Positions 25,004 through 33,608 of a stretch of 64,000 nucleotides of DNA are shown here, one piece after another. Source of the stretch: Actinomycetes bacterium. GTDB lineage: Bacteria > Actinomycetota > Acidimicrobiia > IMCC26256 > JANYLB01. Each line of letters starts with the position of its first letter. The first letter of the stretch is position 1. The position numbers were made by a program, and so were the translations under genes. The stretch covers positions 1-64,000 of the forward strand of contig JANYLB010000052.1 of assembly GCA_025363815.1 (NCBI GenBank), in the 5' to 3' direction. The notes under the pieces are model-generated. The model was not told where the DNA came from and searched no databases. It worked only from the letters and a program-made list of their open reading frames with translations.

Positions 25004-25834
25004 ATGACGACCCAGCGGGAGAAGGCTGAACACTTCCAGACTCTCCATCGGGGCGCGACCCCACTCGTGATGCCGAATCCATGGGATATCGGCTCCGCGA
25101 AGCTCATGGCCGGCCTCGGGTTCGCCGCGTTGGCCACGACGAGCGCGGGTTTCGCCGCGACGCTGGGCCGCCTCGATGGTTCCGTCACCCTCGACGAGGT
25201 GGTGGAGCACGCCGCCACCCTGGTCGGTGCGACCCCGTTGCCGGTGAGCGCCGACTTCGAGAACGCGTTCGCCGACGAACCCGCTGCTGTTGCCGAGAAT
25301 GTTTCCCGTATGGCTGCGACAGGCCTCGCGGGCCTATCGGTAGAAGACTTCTCCGGGCGCGCCGACGCGCCGATCTACGACATCGGTCTGGCGACGGACC
25401 GGATCGCCGCGGCCGCCGACGCGCTGCACAGCGGTGACGCGCGGGTGGTGCTGACCGCGCGGGCCGATAACTACCTGCACGGTCGTCGCGATCTCGCCGA
25501 CACGATCTCGCGGCTTCAAGCCTTTCAGTATGCAGGTGCCGACGTGCTGTACGCGCCGGGCATCACCGATCCGGGTGAGATCCGATCTGTCGTCACGGCG
25601 GTTGATCGCCCCGTCAACGTGCTCGCGCTTCCCGGCACGCCGACGGTCCGTGAGCTGGGTGCGCTCGGGGTAAAGCGGGTGTCGGTTGGGAGTGGCTTCA
25701 GCCTGGTCGCGATCGGCGCGGTGGTGGAAGCGGCCCGGGAGCTGCTCGACGACGGAACCTACGGATTCTGGTCCGTTGCCGGGGCGGGGGCGGGCGTTGT
25801 CCGCGCCGCGTTCGCGTCACCGTCGCAAAGATAG
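25004..25834 (+). CDS. Isocitrate lyase/PEP mutase family protein
   Basis: The 276-residue protein is a TIM-barrel of the ICL/PEP-mutase superfamily (COG2513). It begins HFQTLHRGATPLVMPNPWDI and has GFAALATTSAGFAATLG, PVSADFENAFADEP with the metal-binding Asp/Glu, LSVEDF and ARADNYLHGRRDL. The sequence fits the short methylisocitrate-lyase-like group rather than true isocitrate lyase; it probably cleaves or isomerises a small carboxylic acid, but no neighbouring pathway is seen. The start has a leaderless -10 box six bases away. Confidence 0.85.
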   Translation: MTTQREKAEHFQTLHRGATPLVMPNPWDIGSAKLMAGLGFAALATTSAGFAATLGRLDGSVTLDEVVEHAATLVGATPLPVSADFENAFADEPAAVAENVSRMAATGLAGLSVEDFSGRADAPIYDIGLATDRIAAAADALHSGDARVVLTARADNYLHGRRDLADTISRLQAFQYAGADVLYAPGITDPGEIRSVVTAVDRPVNVLALPGTPTVRELGALGVKRVSVGSGFSLVAIGAVVEAARELLDDGTYGFWSVAGAGAGVVRAAFASPSQR

Positions 25835-25879
25835 AGACGTGTAGTTGCTGGAAGAGGTTGCGCCGGCGTTCCTTAGCCG

Positions 25880-26161
25880 TCAGGGGGCGAGGAGGCGACG
25901 GTACTCGGGGTTCGCCTCGATGAAATCGCGCACGTACTCACATTGCGCAACGACACTGCGGCCCTGGTCGCGCGCGTCCTCGAGTGCGGCCCGGACGAGG
26001 ATGCCCGCGAGGCCTTGACCGCGCCGGTCCGGTTCGACCTCTGTATGTGAGAACACGATCGTCGAGCCGTTCAGCACATAGTCGACAACCCCGACGACCA
26101 TCTCGTCGACGCGCAACTCATATCGGGAATGTTCGCTGTCGTCTTGCACCGAGACGGCCAT
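25880..26161 (-). CDS. Small GNAT acetyltransferase (YidJ/COG2388-like)
   Basis: The 93-residue protein matches the short GNAT-related proteins of COG2388. VDYVLNGSTIVFSHTEVEPD leads into the acetyl-CoA binding loop RRGQGLAGILVRAALEDAR (pyrophosphate loop, about residues 46-65), and it ends ECEYVRDF and NPEYRRLL. It is too small to have a complete GNAT domain, as is usual for the group. Substrate is unknown. Its start region overlaps the beginning of the LLM gene region on the opposite strand. Confidence 0.75.
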   Translation of the reverse strand: MAVSVQDDSEHSRYELRVDEMVVGVVDYVLNGSTIVFSHTEVEPDRRGQGLAGILVRAALEDARDQGRSVVAQCEYVRDFIEANPEYRRLLAP

Positions 26162-26225
26162 GGACAGGTGTCTACCCCGTTGCCGGCCCGCGTATTCCCG
26201 GTGGGCGTTCCCAAGCGGTGCTTTG

Positions 26226-26240
26226 GAGTGCTACGCACTC
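26226..26240 (+). promoter_or_regulatory. Small inverted repeat before the first LLM gene
   Basis: GAGTGC, three bases, GCACTC form a perfect six-base inverted repeat ending three bases before ATG 26244. It may be a small operator or a stem affecting initiation. TACGCA inside it is only a poor -10 box. Confidence 0.35.
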
Positions 26241-26243
26241 GAG

Positions 26244-27053
26244 ATGCGATACGCAGTGTCCTGCCCGAACGTCGGTGATCCGAGGGAGCTGGTCGCGCTG
26301 GCCCGGGTCGCCGAATCCGCGGGCTGGGATGCCTTCACCCTCTGGGACCACCTCCACCTTCGGAGGGCGGCCCGACTAGAGGTCCACGATCCGTGGGTGG
26401 TGCTCGGGGCGTGCGCACACGCGACGGAGCGCATCCGCCTCGGTGCTCTGGTCACGCCGGTGGCTCGGCGACGCCCGTGGAAGCTTGCGAAAGAGATCGT
26501 GACGCTCGACCATCTCTCGGGCGGTCGTGTGGTCGTAGGGGTGGGCTTGGGCGTGCCCATCGACGACGAGTTCGGCGCCTTCGGCGAGGTGACCGACGAC
26601 CGCGTCAGGGCCGATCGACTCGACGAGGGTCTCACCATTCTCGACACCGCGCTGCGCGGCGAGCCGGTGCGATTCGACGGTACGCATTTCCAGGTGAACG
26701 CCGACCTGCTGCCGGGATGTGTCCAACAGCCGCGCCCGCCGATCTGGGTTGCCGCGTTCTCGCCGAACCGCCGACCGGTGAGACGCGCGGCGCGTTTCGA
26801 CGGTGTCACGCCCCTCTCCGGGTCGGAGGTGCCCGCCACACCCGATGAGATCGCCGCGTTCCTGGCGTCGGAGCCGGAGATGGTCGCGGCGATGGCGCGG
26901 CCCGGTTACGACGTTGTCATGGGCTGGGCGCCGGGGATCCCGGCTGACGAGTACGCCGACGCCGGTGCGACCTGGCTGGTGGAGTCGGCGTGGCCCGAAT
27001 ACGACTGGTTCGACGACCTGGCCGGCCGCGTCAGGGCGGGCCCGCCCAGCTAG
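26244..27053 (+). CDS. LLM-class F420-dependent oxidoreductase
   Basis: The 269-residue TIM-barrel protein is luciferase-like (PF00296), a family that uses F420 in actinobacteria. It has ALARVAESAGWDAFTLWDH, HATERIRLGALVTPVARRRP, LDHLSGGRVVVGVGLG and RPPIWVAAFSPNRRPVRRAA. The start at 26244 is chosen because the protein-like sequence begins MRYAVSCPNVGD; the upstream part of the frame reads poorly. It neighbours a second LLM gene 64 bases away, and fbiC is present in this window, so F420 use is plausible. The substrate is unknown. Confidence 0.82.
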   Translation: MRYAVSCPNVGDPRELVALARVAESAGWDAFTLWDHLHLRRAARLEVHDPWVVLGACAHATERIRLGALVTPVARRRPWKLAKEIVTLDHLSGGRVVVGVGLGVPIDDEFGAFGEVTDDRVRADRLDEGLTILDTALRGEPVRFDGTHFQVNADLLPGCVQQPRPPIWVAAFSPNRRPVRRAARFDGVTPLSGSEVPATPDEIAAFLASEPEMVAAMARPGYDVVMGWAPGIPADEYADAGATWLVESAWPEYDWFDDLAGRVRAGPPS

Positions 27054-27104
27054 GCCGAAGTGCGGCCGTTCGCGCTGCGATCTGCTCGGGGCGGGGGGTG
27101 CACG

Positions 27105-27110
27105 TAATCT
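27105..27110 (+). promoter_or_regulatory. -10 box, leaderless start of the 27118 gene
   Basis: TAATCT, then seven bases (CGGGACC), then ATG 27118. There is no ribosome binding site. Confidence 0.55.
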
Positions 27111-27117
27111 CGGGACC

Positions 27118-27990
27118 ATGCGATTCACCTACGCCGAGGCGTTCTGCGATCCCATGTTCCTCGGCCCGCTCGCCCAGGCCGCCGACGACTCCGGATACGA
27201 CTCCATCGCGATTCCCGACAGCATCATGTTCCCCGCGGAGTCAGACACCACCTACCCGTACACGACCGACGGCGACCGCGGGTTCATCGAAGACAAGCCG
27301 GTCATCGAGCCGTTCTCCTTGATCCCGTACCTCGCCGCGCTCACAGAACACCTGCGGTTCACCACATTCGTCATCAAGGCACCCGTTCGGCCTCCGGTAT
27401 TGCTCGCCAAGCAGGTCGCCAGCGTCGCGGTCCTGTCGGAGAACCGTCTGCGCCTTGGGCTCGGGATAAGCCCGTGGCCGGAGGACTTCACCGCGCTGGG
27501 CCAACCATGGGCCGGGCGCGGAAAGCGCCTCGACGAAGTGATCGCGGTGGTGCGGGGCCTCTGCTCCGGCGGATGGTTCGAACACCACGGCGAGCTCATC
27601 GACGTCGCCCGAATGAAGATCTGCCCGACTCCCACCGAGCCCGTCCCCATTCTCGTTGGCGGACATTCCGACCCCGCGCTGCGGCGTGCCGCTCGGCTCG
27701 GCGACGGGTGGATCCACGCAGGAGGCGATGGTGACGAGCTCGCGGAATTGCTCGCGAAGCTCGACGGATACCGCGCCGATGCCGGTCGAGCCGAGGAGCC
27801 TTTCGAGGTGCACGTCGTGTCGCTCGATGCGTTTACGCTCGATGGTGTTCGTCGGCTCGAGGAGATCGGGGTGACGGACGTCGTCGTTGGGTTCCGGTAC
27901 CCCTACACGCGCGATCCCGACACCCAGCCGCTCACTGAGAAGATCGATCTTCTCCGGCGATTCGCCGACGCGGTGGTTACCCGCGCGTGA
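27118..27990 (+). CDS. LLM-class F420-dependent oxidoreductase
   Basis: The 290-residue protein has the LLM TIM-barrel sequence, distinct from its neighbour: LAQAADDSGYDSIAIPDSIM, HLRFTTFVIKAPVRPPVLLA, LSENRLRLGLGISPWPEDF, PVPILVGGHSDPALRRAARL and GVTDVVVGFRYPY. It has no cofactor motif that separates F420 from FMN with certainty, but the family in this lineage is mostly F420-linked. The promoter pattern (-10 box plus seven bases) suggests independent transcription from the first LLM gene. Confidence 0.82.
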   Translation: MRFTYAEAFCDPMFLGPLAQAADDSGYDSIAIPDSIMFPAESDTTYPYTTDGDRGFIEDKPVIEPFSLIPYLAALTEHLRFTTFVIKAPVRPPVLLAKQVASVAVLSENRLRLGLGISPWPEDFTALGQPWAGRGKRLDEVIAVVRGLCSGGWFEHHGELIDVARMKICPTPTEPVPILVGGHSDPALRRAARLGDGWIHAGGDGDELAELLAKLDGYRADAGRAEEPFEVHVVSLDAFTLDGVRRLEEIGVTDVVVGFRYPYTRDPDTQPLTEKIDLLRRFADAVVTRA

Positions 27991-28014
27991 TCCGCGGGCG
28001 GGCCCGATGATGGG

Positions 28015-28020
28015 TACTCT
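28015..28020 (+). promoter_or_regulatory. -10 box, leaderless start of the 28028 gene
   Basis: TACTCT, seven bases (GCGCGCT), then ATG 28028. No ribosome binding site is present. Confidence 0.55.
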
Positions 28021-28027
28021 GCGCGCT

Positions 28028-28717
28028 ATGGGAGACATCGAGTTCGCAACGAATGGGACCAGCGGCGCCGGGTACCTCGCCATTCCCGATGCGGGATCGG
28101 GTCCTGGGATCCTCGTCGTACAGGAGTGGTGGGGACTCGTCCCTCAGATCAAGGGCGTCTGTGACCGACTCGCGGCGGAGGGGTTCGTGGCCCTGGCCCC
28201 CGATCTTTACCACGGCGACATCGCCGGCCACACCGAGATGGACAGGGCCGCCGAGCTGATGAACGCGCTTCCGCTCGACCGCGCAGCTCGCGACATGTCC
28301 GCGGCCATCGACTTCCTCCTTGGCCAAGAGGCCGTCGACGGCCAACAGGTCGGCGTTGTCGGGTTCTGCATGGGCGGGATGCTCACCCTGGTGATCGCCG
28401 CGCTTGAAGGCGAGCGCATCGGGGCAGCGGTTCCGTTCTACGGCGCGCCGCTCGGAAATGGCGAACCCGACTGGTCGGGGCTGACCGCGCCCGTGCTCGG
28501 GCATTTCGCGGAGGGCGACGCGTTCTTTCCCGCCGCGGCCGTGCTCGATCTCGAATCTCGCTTGCGCGAAATGGGCAAAGACGTCTCGTTCACGATGTAC
28601 CCGGGCACCGGGCACGCGTTCGCCAACGAGACGAATGCGCTCGGCACCTACGATTCGGACGCGTCGGTGCAAGCGTGGCTGCGGACGCTCAAGTTTCTCC
28701 GTTCATCGCTCAACTGA
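28028..28717 (+). CDS. Dienelactone hydrolase family protein
   Basis: The 229-residue alpha/beta hydrolase has the dienelactone hydrolase triad: Cys114 in VVGFCMGGMLTL (nucleophile), Asp in FAEGDAFFPA and His in PGTGHAFANE. The N-terminal GILVVQEWWGLVPQIKGVCD is typical of this family. It would open a lactone such as a dienelactone of aromatic degradation or a related compound, but no other aromatic genes are adjacent. Its stop overlaps the next gene's ATG by one base (TGATG), so the two are coupled. Confidence 0.88.
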   Translation: MGDIEFATNGTSGAGYLAIPDAGSGPGILVVQEWWGLVPQIKGVCDRLAAEGFVALAPDLYHGDIAGHTEMDRAAELMNALPLDRAARDMSAAIDFLLGQEAVDGQQVGVVGFCMGGMLTLVIAALEGERIGAAVPFYGAPLGNGEPDWSGLTAPVLGHFAEGDAFFPAAAVLDLESRLREMGKDVSFTMYPGTGHAFANETNALGTYDSDASVQAWLRTLKFLRSSLN

Positions 28718-30057
28718 TGACGGCCCCGAGATCTCCCGGGCGCGCCCACTCACTGGGGCCGGCGCGCGCGGCGAGAACCATGGAGCAGGCAGTTGCGCTC
28801 TTGCGCCCCCGGGACTCGCTCGGGATCCCGCTCGGGCCCGGCCAGCCCCCCGGCTTCCTCCACGCGCTCGGCGCTCGTGACGACTGGGAGGATCTCACCG
28901 TCTTCGGCGCGCTCCTCGGCGATCTCTACGAGTTGTTCACCCGCAGGGGGGTCCGGTATCTCAGTGGCTTCTTCGGGCCCGCGGAACGGTTTCTGGTCGA
29001 CTCCGGAGCCGACGTCGAGTTCATCCCCGCCGACTTCCGGCGTTTCATCCCCATCGCCGAACGTCTGGCTCCGCGGGTCGTAGCGACCGTTGCCGCGCCC
29101 CCCGACAGCGAAGGGAACATGAGCCTGTCGTTGCACGCCGGTGCGACCATCGGCGAGGCCCAGCGCGCCGCGGCCGACCCCGACCGCGTCCTAATCGTCG
29201 AGTGCAATCTCAACTGCCCGCGGACCTTGGGCATGCCGCCGGAACACCCTCACGCGCTGCACGTAGATCAGGTCGACGTGATCGTCGAGAGCGACCGGCC
29301 GCTCTTGGTGCTTGACGAAGCTCAACCCACCGATGTCGACCGGGCGATCGCGAGGAACGCCCGGAGCTTCATCTCAGATGGTTCGACTCTGCAGACAGGA
29401 ATCGGCGGGATCCCGTCAACGGTGGTCGGACTCCTGGCTACCGATGAAGGCGGCGACTACGGCATCCACTCGGAGATGTTTACGACCGGCCTGATGGAAT
29501 TGCATCGCGCCGGCAAGGTCACAAACCTGCACAAGGGCGTGTTCGCCGGCGTCTCCGTGACCACGTTCGCCGCCGGAACACTGGAGCTATACCGCTGGTT
29601 GGACGCTAACGACGGCGTCCGGTTCCTCCCTGTCGATGTCGTGAACTCGCCGCACATCATCGCGGCAAACCACAACGTCGTCGCGATCAACGGCGCGCTC
29701 GCGGTCGACCTGTGGGGCCAGGCCGCCGCCGACTCGATGAACGGGCATCAATACTCGGGAATCGGCGGTCACGAGGACTTCATGGCGGTGTCGGGCTACG
29801 AGCTTGAAGATCGTTCGTTGCTGTGCTTGCCCTCTGTGGCGCTGGTACACGGCAAGCGGGTGTCGCGCATCGATGTAGCGCTTCCGCCCGGCGCGACCGT
29901 CACCACACCGCGCCATCAACTCGACGTGGTGATCACCGAGTTCGGGATCGCGGAGCTGCGTGGCCGGACGGTGCGTGAGCGCGGCCGGGCTCTCGCGGCG
30001 ATCTCCCATCCCGAGTTTCGTGACGAGCTGGGCGAGGCTGCCGAACAACTCGGCTGA
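28717..30057 (+). CDS. Acetyl-CoA hydrolase/4-hydroxybutyrate CoA-transferase family
   Basis: The 446-residue protein has the two-domain class I CoA-transferase fold. The family landmarks are SDGSTLQTGIGGIPSTVVGL, YGIHSEMFTTGLMEL (the Glu here is the one that forms the CoA thioester in known transferases), NHNVVAINGALAVDLWGQ and ELRGRTVRERGRALAAISHP. It would move CoA between acids such as acetate, butyrate or 4-hydroxybutyrate, or hydrolyse acyl-CoA. The TGATG junction couples it to the dienelactone hydrolase gene. The N-terminus before residue 22 is poorly conserved and an internal ATG is possible. Confidence 0.83.
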   Translation: MTAPRSPGRAHSLGPARAARTMEQAVALLRPRDSLGIPLGPGQPPGFLHALGARDDWEDLTVFGALLGDLYELFTRRGVRYLSGFFGPAERFLVDSGADVEFIPADFRRFIPIAERLAPRVVATVAAPPDSEGNMSLSLHAGATIGEAQRAAADPDRVLIVECNLNCPRTLGMPPEHPHALHVDQVDVIVESDRPLLVLDEAQPTDVDRAIARNARSFISDGSTLQTGIGGIPSTVVGLLATDEGGDYGIHSEMFTTGLMELHRAGKVTNLHKGVFAGVSVTTFAAGTLELYRWLDANDGVRFLPVDVVNSPHIIAANHNVVAINGALAVDLWGQAAADSMNGHQYSGIGGHEDFMAVSGYELEDRSLLCLPSVALVHGKRVSRIDVALPPGATVTTPRHQLDVVITEFGIAELRGRTVRERGRALAAISHPEFRDELGEAAEQLG

Positions 30058-30074
30058 GGTCGGGTCCGGTGCGG

Positions 30075-31469
30075 TCAGTGCCCGGTCAGGCGTTCGAGCA
30101 GCGCGTTCCGCAGGCGCGCGGGGCGGCCGGTCCGGAACTCGGCGCGATCGGCGCCTGCAGGAAGTGCAAGCGCGAGGTTGATCCCGAGCCAGCGGAACGG
30201 TTCCGGCTCCCAGCGCGGCGACCCGTGCCCAACCCACGGGAGATGAGTGATCGGCGTGTCAGCGCCGGTGATGAGATCGGCGAGCGTCCGACCGGCCAGG
30301 TTGGTGGTCGAGACACCGTCGCCGACGTATCCGCCGGCCCACGCGAGACCGGTCGCTCTGTCGAAGCCCACTGAGCTCATCCAGTCGCGGGGGACGCCGA
30401 GAGGGCCGCCCCACCGGTGCGTGATCGGGGCCTCGGCCACTGAGGGGAAGAGACCCACAAGGACGCGCTGGAGTTCGGCAAACGTGCCGGAATCGCGATC
30501 GAATCGATCACGGATCCGACTTGCGAAGTGGTACGGAGCGCCCCGGCCACCAAAGGCAATCCGGTCGTCGGCCGTGCGTTGCGCGTAGATGATGAGGTGA
30601 CGGCCGTCGGCCAGCGTCTCGCGATCGTTCCAGCCGATCTCGGCCCAGAACGACGGTGGCAGGGGAGCGGTCGCGATCATGAGCGAGTACAGAGGCGCGA
30701 GAGCGCGCCGGAGTCCGGCGATGCGCGCGGTATAGCCCTCGGTCGCGCGCACGACCACTTCGGCTCGCACCCGCCCGTGGGTCGTCTGTACCTCTCTGAT
30801 GCCGATTTCAGTAGCCGCGGTCTTCTCGAAGAGCTTCGCGCCCATTCGGGCGACGCGGTCGGCGAGACCCCGCGCCAACTTCGCGGGTTGCACTCGCGCA
30901 CAGTGAGGGGTGTAAGCCGCACCGAGCACTCCGTCGGCGGCGACCCTGCTACGCGCCTCGACCCGATCGAGCCACACGGCATCGTCGTCGGTCGCTCCCC
31001 AACGGTGCTCCTCGGTCACCGAGGCGCGAACGCGGTCGAGGTGGGCCGGGGAAGTCGCGAACGTCAGGGTCCCGCCTTTGTGGAAGTCGACCTCGATGGA
31101 TTCCGCGGCGGCGACGCGGCCGACCTCGTCGACCGTCGCGCGCATCTCGCGCTGCAGCGCGATGACCGCCTCCCGGCCGTGGGTGCGGGCCATGGCGTCA
31201 CGACCACCCGCGAACAGGGCGGAACACCAGCCGCCGTTACGCCCGGACGCTCCGAAGCCGGCGATCTCCTTTTCTATGATCGCGATCCGGAGGTGGGGAT
31301 CGGCGCGGAGCAGGTAGTACGCCGTCCACAGCCCGGTGTAGCCCGCTCCGATGATGGCTACGTCGGCGTCGATGTCGCCGGCGAGCGCGGGCCGAGGCAC
31401 TAGCTGGTCACCCAGCGAATCAAGCCAGAGGCTGCGGGTTCGGTATCGCTCGTCGAGTGAAGATGCCAC
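30075..31469 (-). CDS. FAD-dependent amine/amino-acid oxidoreductase (DadA-like)
   Basis: The 464-residue flavoprotein has the dinucleotide-binding motif DVAIIGAGYTGLWTAYYL near residue 36 and IIEKEIAGFGASGRNGGW, typical of DAO-type enzymes. LAWAGGYVGDGVSTTNLAGR near the C-terminus is the FAD-contact strand. It would oxidise the C-N bond of an amino acid, glycine derivative or amine, passing electrons to FAD. GTG 31469 follows GAGGG and lies 12 bases after the hydrolase stop, suggesting an operon with it. The gene is convergent with the CoA-transferase gene. Confidence 0.85.
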   Translation of the reverse strand: MASSLDERYRTRSLWLDSLGDQLVPRPALAGDIDADVAIIGAGYTGLWTAYYLLRADPHLRIAIIEKEIAGFGASGRNGGWCSALFAGGRDAMARTHGREAVIALQREMRATVDEVGRVAAAESIEVDFHKGGTLTFATSPAHLDRVRASVTEEHRWGATDDDAVWLDRVEARSRVAADGVLGAAYTPHCARVQPAKLARGLADRVARMGAKLFEKTAATEIGIREVQTTHGRVRAEVVVRATEGYTARIAGLRRALAPLYSLMIATAPLPPSFWAEIGWNDRETLADGRHLIIYAQRTADDRIAFGGRGAPYHFASRIRDRFDRDSGTFAELQRVLVGLFPSVAEAPITHRWGGPLGVPRDWMSSVGFDRATGLAWAGGYVGDGVSTTNLAGRTLADLITGADTPITHLPWVGHGSPRWEPEPFRWLGINLALALPAGADRAEFRTGRPARLRNALLERLTGH

Positions 31470-31481
31470 AAGCCCGGGCCC

Positions 31482-32387
31482 TCAGCCGCGGAGAGCGGCT
31501 TCGAGAAGCGCGGCGAGCTCAACCGGACGGTCGCCCTGGATGCTGTGGCCGGCCCCCTCGATGATCTCGACGCGCACATCGGGTCGGCGACGGCGAAGCT
31601 CCGTGACATCGTCATCATCGACGACAGGCGAGTCCGCGCCGCGCAAGAGCATCAAGGGCATGGTGGTCGCGCCGAGTGTGTCCCACAAGCTGGAGAAATC
31701 GCGCACCGCGAGGGGCTCACCCTCGGCGACGTTCGGCTCCTCGGACCGGAAGCGGGCGTAGCGCCAGACCCAACTGCCGTCTTCGCGCTGCATCGCGTTG
31801 TGCAGGATGCCGCGTCGCAGCGATGCCTCCGAGCGCGTGGGGTTGAACTCAACGGTGCGGGCCAAGATCTCGTCGAAGTCGGCAAATGACTCCGGGCCGT
31901 TCACAAACGCGGTGATCGCGGAGGACTTGTCTCGGTTCACGCCGGGGGTCACGTCTACCAGCACCAGACGGCGTTCGAGCTCGGGCGCGATCGCCGCGAG
32001 GGCGATGGATGTGAGGCCACCGAGTGACATCCCGGCCAGGAGCCCGGCTTCGGGTGCGAGGGCCCTCACCGCAACGGCGACATCGGCTGCGTTCGCGCTG
32101 AGGTCGAACGATCCCTGCGAACCACCATCGGAATGTCCATGACCCGGCAGGTCGATCGCGACGAGTGACCGGTTGAGTGCGAGGCCGACGGTGTCCCAGG
32201 TGTGCGCGTTCTGGGCACCGCCGTGGAGCAGCACGATCTCGGGCGGCCCCTCACCCCAAACCAGCGCGCTGAGCGAGCGGTCTCCGTCGACAGCGACGCG
32301 TTCTCGACGCACGACCGGTGGTCCCGCCCAGGGGATGTCGAACTCCTCGGCGTTCTCGTGGAACAGGGAAAACTCGTCGTAGGCCAC
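31482..32387 (-). CDS. Alpha/beta hydrolase
   Basis: The 301-residue protein has the alpha/beta-hydrolase fold: EIVLLHGGAQNAHTWDTVG, LVAIDLPGHGHSDGG, the nucleophile elbow AGMSLGGLTSIALA, an acid in LMLLRGADSPVVDDD and His in IEGAGHSIQGDRP. It resembles haloperoxidase/epoxide-hydrolase-like esterases, substrate unknown. It starts at GTG 32387 with TAGCTT six bases upstream, the leaderless pattern, and is upstream of the DadA-like gene by 12 bases. Confidence 0.85.
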   Translation of the reverse strand: MAYDEFSLFHENAEEFDIPWAGPPVVRRERVAVDGDRSLSALVWGEGPPEIVLLHGGAQNAHTWDTVGLALNRSLVAIDLPGHGHSDGGSQGSFDLSANAADVAVAVRALAPEAGLLAGMSLGGLTSIALAAIAPELERRLVLVDVTPGVNRDKSSAITAFVNGPESFADFDEILARTVEFNPTRSEASLRRGILHNAMQREDGSWVWRYARFRSEEPNVAEGEPLAVRDFSSLWDTLGATTMPLMLLRGADSPVVDDDDVTELRRRRPDVRVEIIEGAGHSIQGDRPVELAALLEAALRG

Positions 32388-32393
32388 ATGACC

Positions 32394-32399
32394 AAGCTA
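32394..32399 (-). promoter_or_regulatory. -10 box, leaderless start of the 31482-32387 gene
   Basis: TAGCTT on the minus strand, six bases, then GTG 32387. No ribosome binding site is seen. Confidence 0.55.
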
Positions 32400-32442
32400 A
32401 CGCCGGTTCAACCAACTCTGCCGGTTCGAGCTCGGACCGCGC

Positions 32443-33591
32443 TTACGGGGTCAGGCCGGTGCAGGTCCGCTGCGCGTCCCAGGCCGCGGATGCTTCGTCG
32501 GAGGCGGGCGGGGTGAGCAGATGGGGGATTCCCCCGACGATCCGGGCCGGCTTCCACTGGTACGTGTCGATGTCGCGACCTGTGGCCGTCACGGTGAGCA
32601 CGCCGCTGCGACCTGATTCTCCGCTTTCGTTGTAGAAGACGAAATTGCCAAGCCCGTAGTCGACGAACGCGCCACCGAGTCGACCCCCGCCCTGCACCCG
32701 GTGCGCGTGGCTGCCGACCACGATGTCGGCCCCTGCGGCGACCAACGCCTGCGCGAGCTCGGCCTGGCGCGACGACGGACACGTTGTGCTCTCCACTCCC
32801 CAGTGCAGGTAGACCACCAACGTGTCGGCGTCGTGGCGCGCGGCTTGGACTGCGGCGATGAGCCGGGCTTGGTCGGCACCCTTGGCTGACGCGATTCCTC
32901 CGTGGGTGTCGGTGGCGGCCCAGGTCGAGAGAAACTGCTCGTCGATCACGTCGCTGGCGCCGATCACGCTGATCCGCTGTCCCCTGACCGTGGTCTGCCA
33001 GGGCGCGTACGCCTCAGTGGCGTTGTTGCCGATGCCCACGATCGGGAGCCCACCGGTGGCCTTGGCGGCCAGGGTATCGGCGAGACCAATGGGCCCGTAG
33101 TCCACCCCGTGGTTGTTCGCCATCGTGACGACATCGATACCTCCGCCCCTCAGCGCGTTGAGGGCGCTCGCCGGGACCCGGAAGTTATAGGCCTTCGGCT
33201 CGGGCGAGCCGCCTTCGGTGATCGCAGTCTCCAGGTTCACCATCGCGACGTCGGCGGTACCGAGCTCACCGGCGATGGGGGAGAACATCCCGCCTGGGTT
33301 GCTGTCGAGTTGGGCTCGCAGAGAACCTTCGAAGTGGACATCTCCCCCGAACGCGAAGACGACCGGCTCCCCACTGCCACGGCGGGCCCGAGTGGTCGAG
33401 GTCGTCGTCGAGGACTCTTTGGTTGCCGGCTGCGTCTCCCCGCCGGCTCGCCTTCGCTCCGCCACAGACGACCCGGCCTCGGGGCCGCGGGTCGCCGCGA
33501 ACACGACGGCGGCAACGATCAGCGCGATGCCCACCAGAGCGACCAACAATGGGCGGCGCACAGTCAGTGAGCCTAGGCGCGGGTCCGACAC
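32443..33591 (-). CDS. CapA-family (poly-gamma-glutamate synthesis-like) protein
   Basis: The 382-residue protein has an N-terminal membrane anchor (RRPLLVALVGIALIVAAVVF) followed by a Ser/Thr-rich linker (about 45-70). A calcineurin-like phosphoesterase-fold CapA domain follows, starting VFAFGGDVHFEG. It includes MVNLETAITEGG, VVTMANNHGVDYG, VVYLHWGVE and VVGSHAHRVQGG. CapA domains take part in poly-gamma-glutamate or capsule export, but similar single genes occur widely without that role. The gene is divergent from the heme A synthase gene with only 17 bases between starts. Confidence 0.8.
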   Translation of the reverse strand: MSDPRLGSLTVRRPLLVALVGIALIVAAVVFAATRGPEAGSSVAERRRAGGETQPATKESSTTTSTTRARRGSGEPVVFAFGGDVHFEGSLRAQLDSNPGGMFSPIAGELGTADVAMVNLETAITEGGSPEPKAYNFRVPASALNALRGGGIDVVTMANNHGVDYGPIGLADTLAAKATGGLPIVGIGNNATEAYAPWQTTVRGQRISVIGASDVIDEQFLSTWAATDTHGGIASAKGADQARLIAAVQAARHDADTLVVYLHWGVESTTCPSSRQAELAQALVAAGADIVVGSHAHRVQGGGRLGGAFVDYGLGNFVFYNESGESGRSGVLTVTATGRDIDTYQWKPARIVGGIPHLLTPPASDEASAAWDAQRTCTGLTP

Positions 33592-33608
33592 CTACGATGC
33601 GGGTCCGC

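Noticed and set aside
29650-29760. The CoA-transferase shows INGALAVDLWGQ, which seemed to lack a catalytic Glu.
   Set aside because: In known 4-hydroxybutyrate CoA-transferases that position is not the thioester-forming residue; the Glu in the HSEM segment is, and it is present here as YGIHSEMF. So the active site looks intact.
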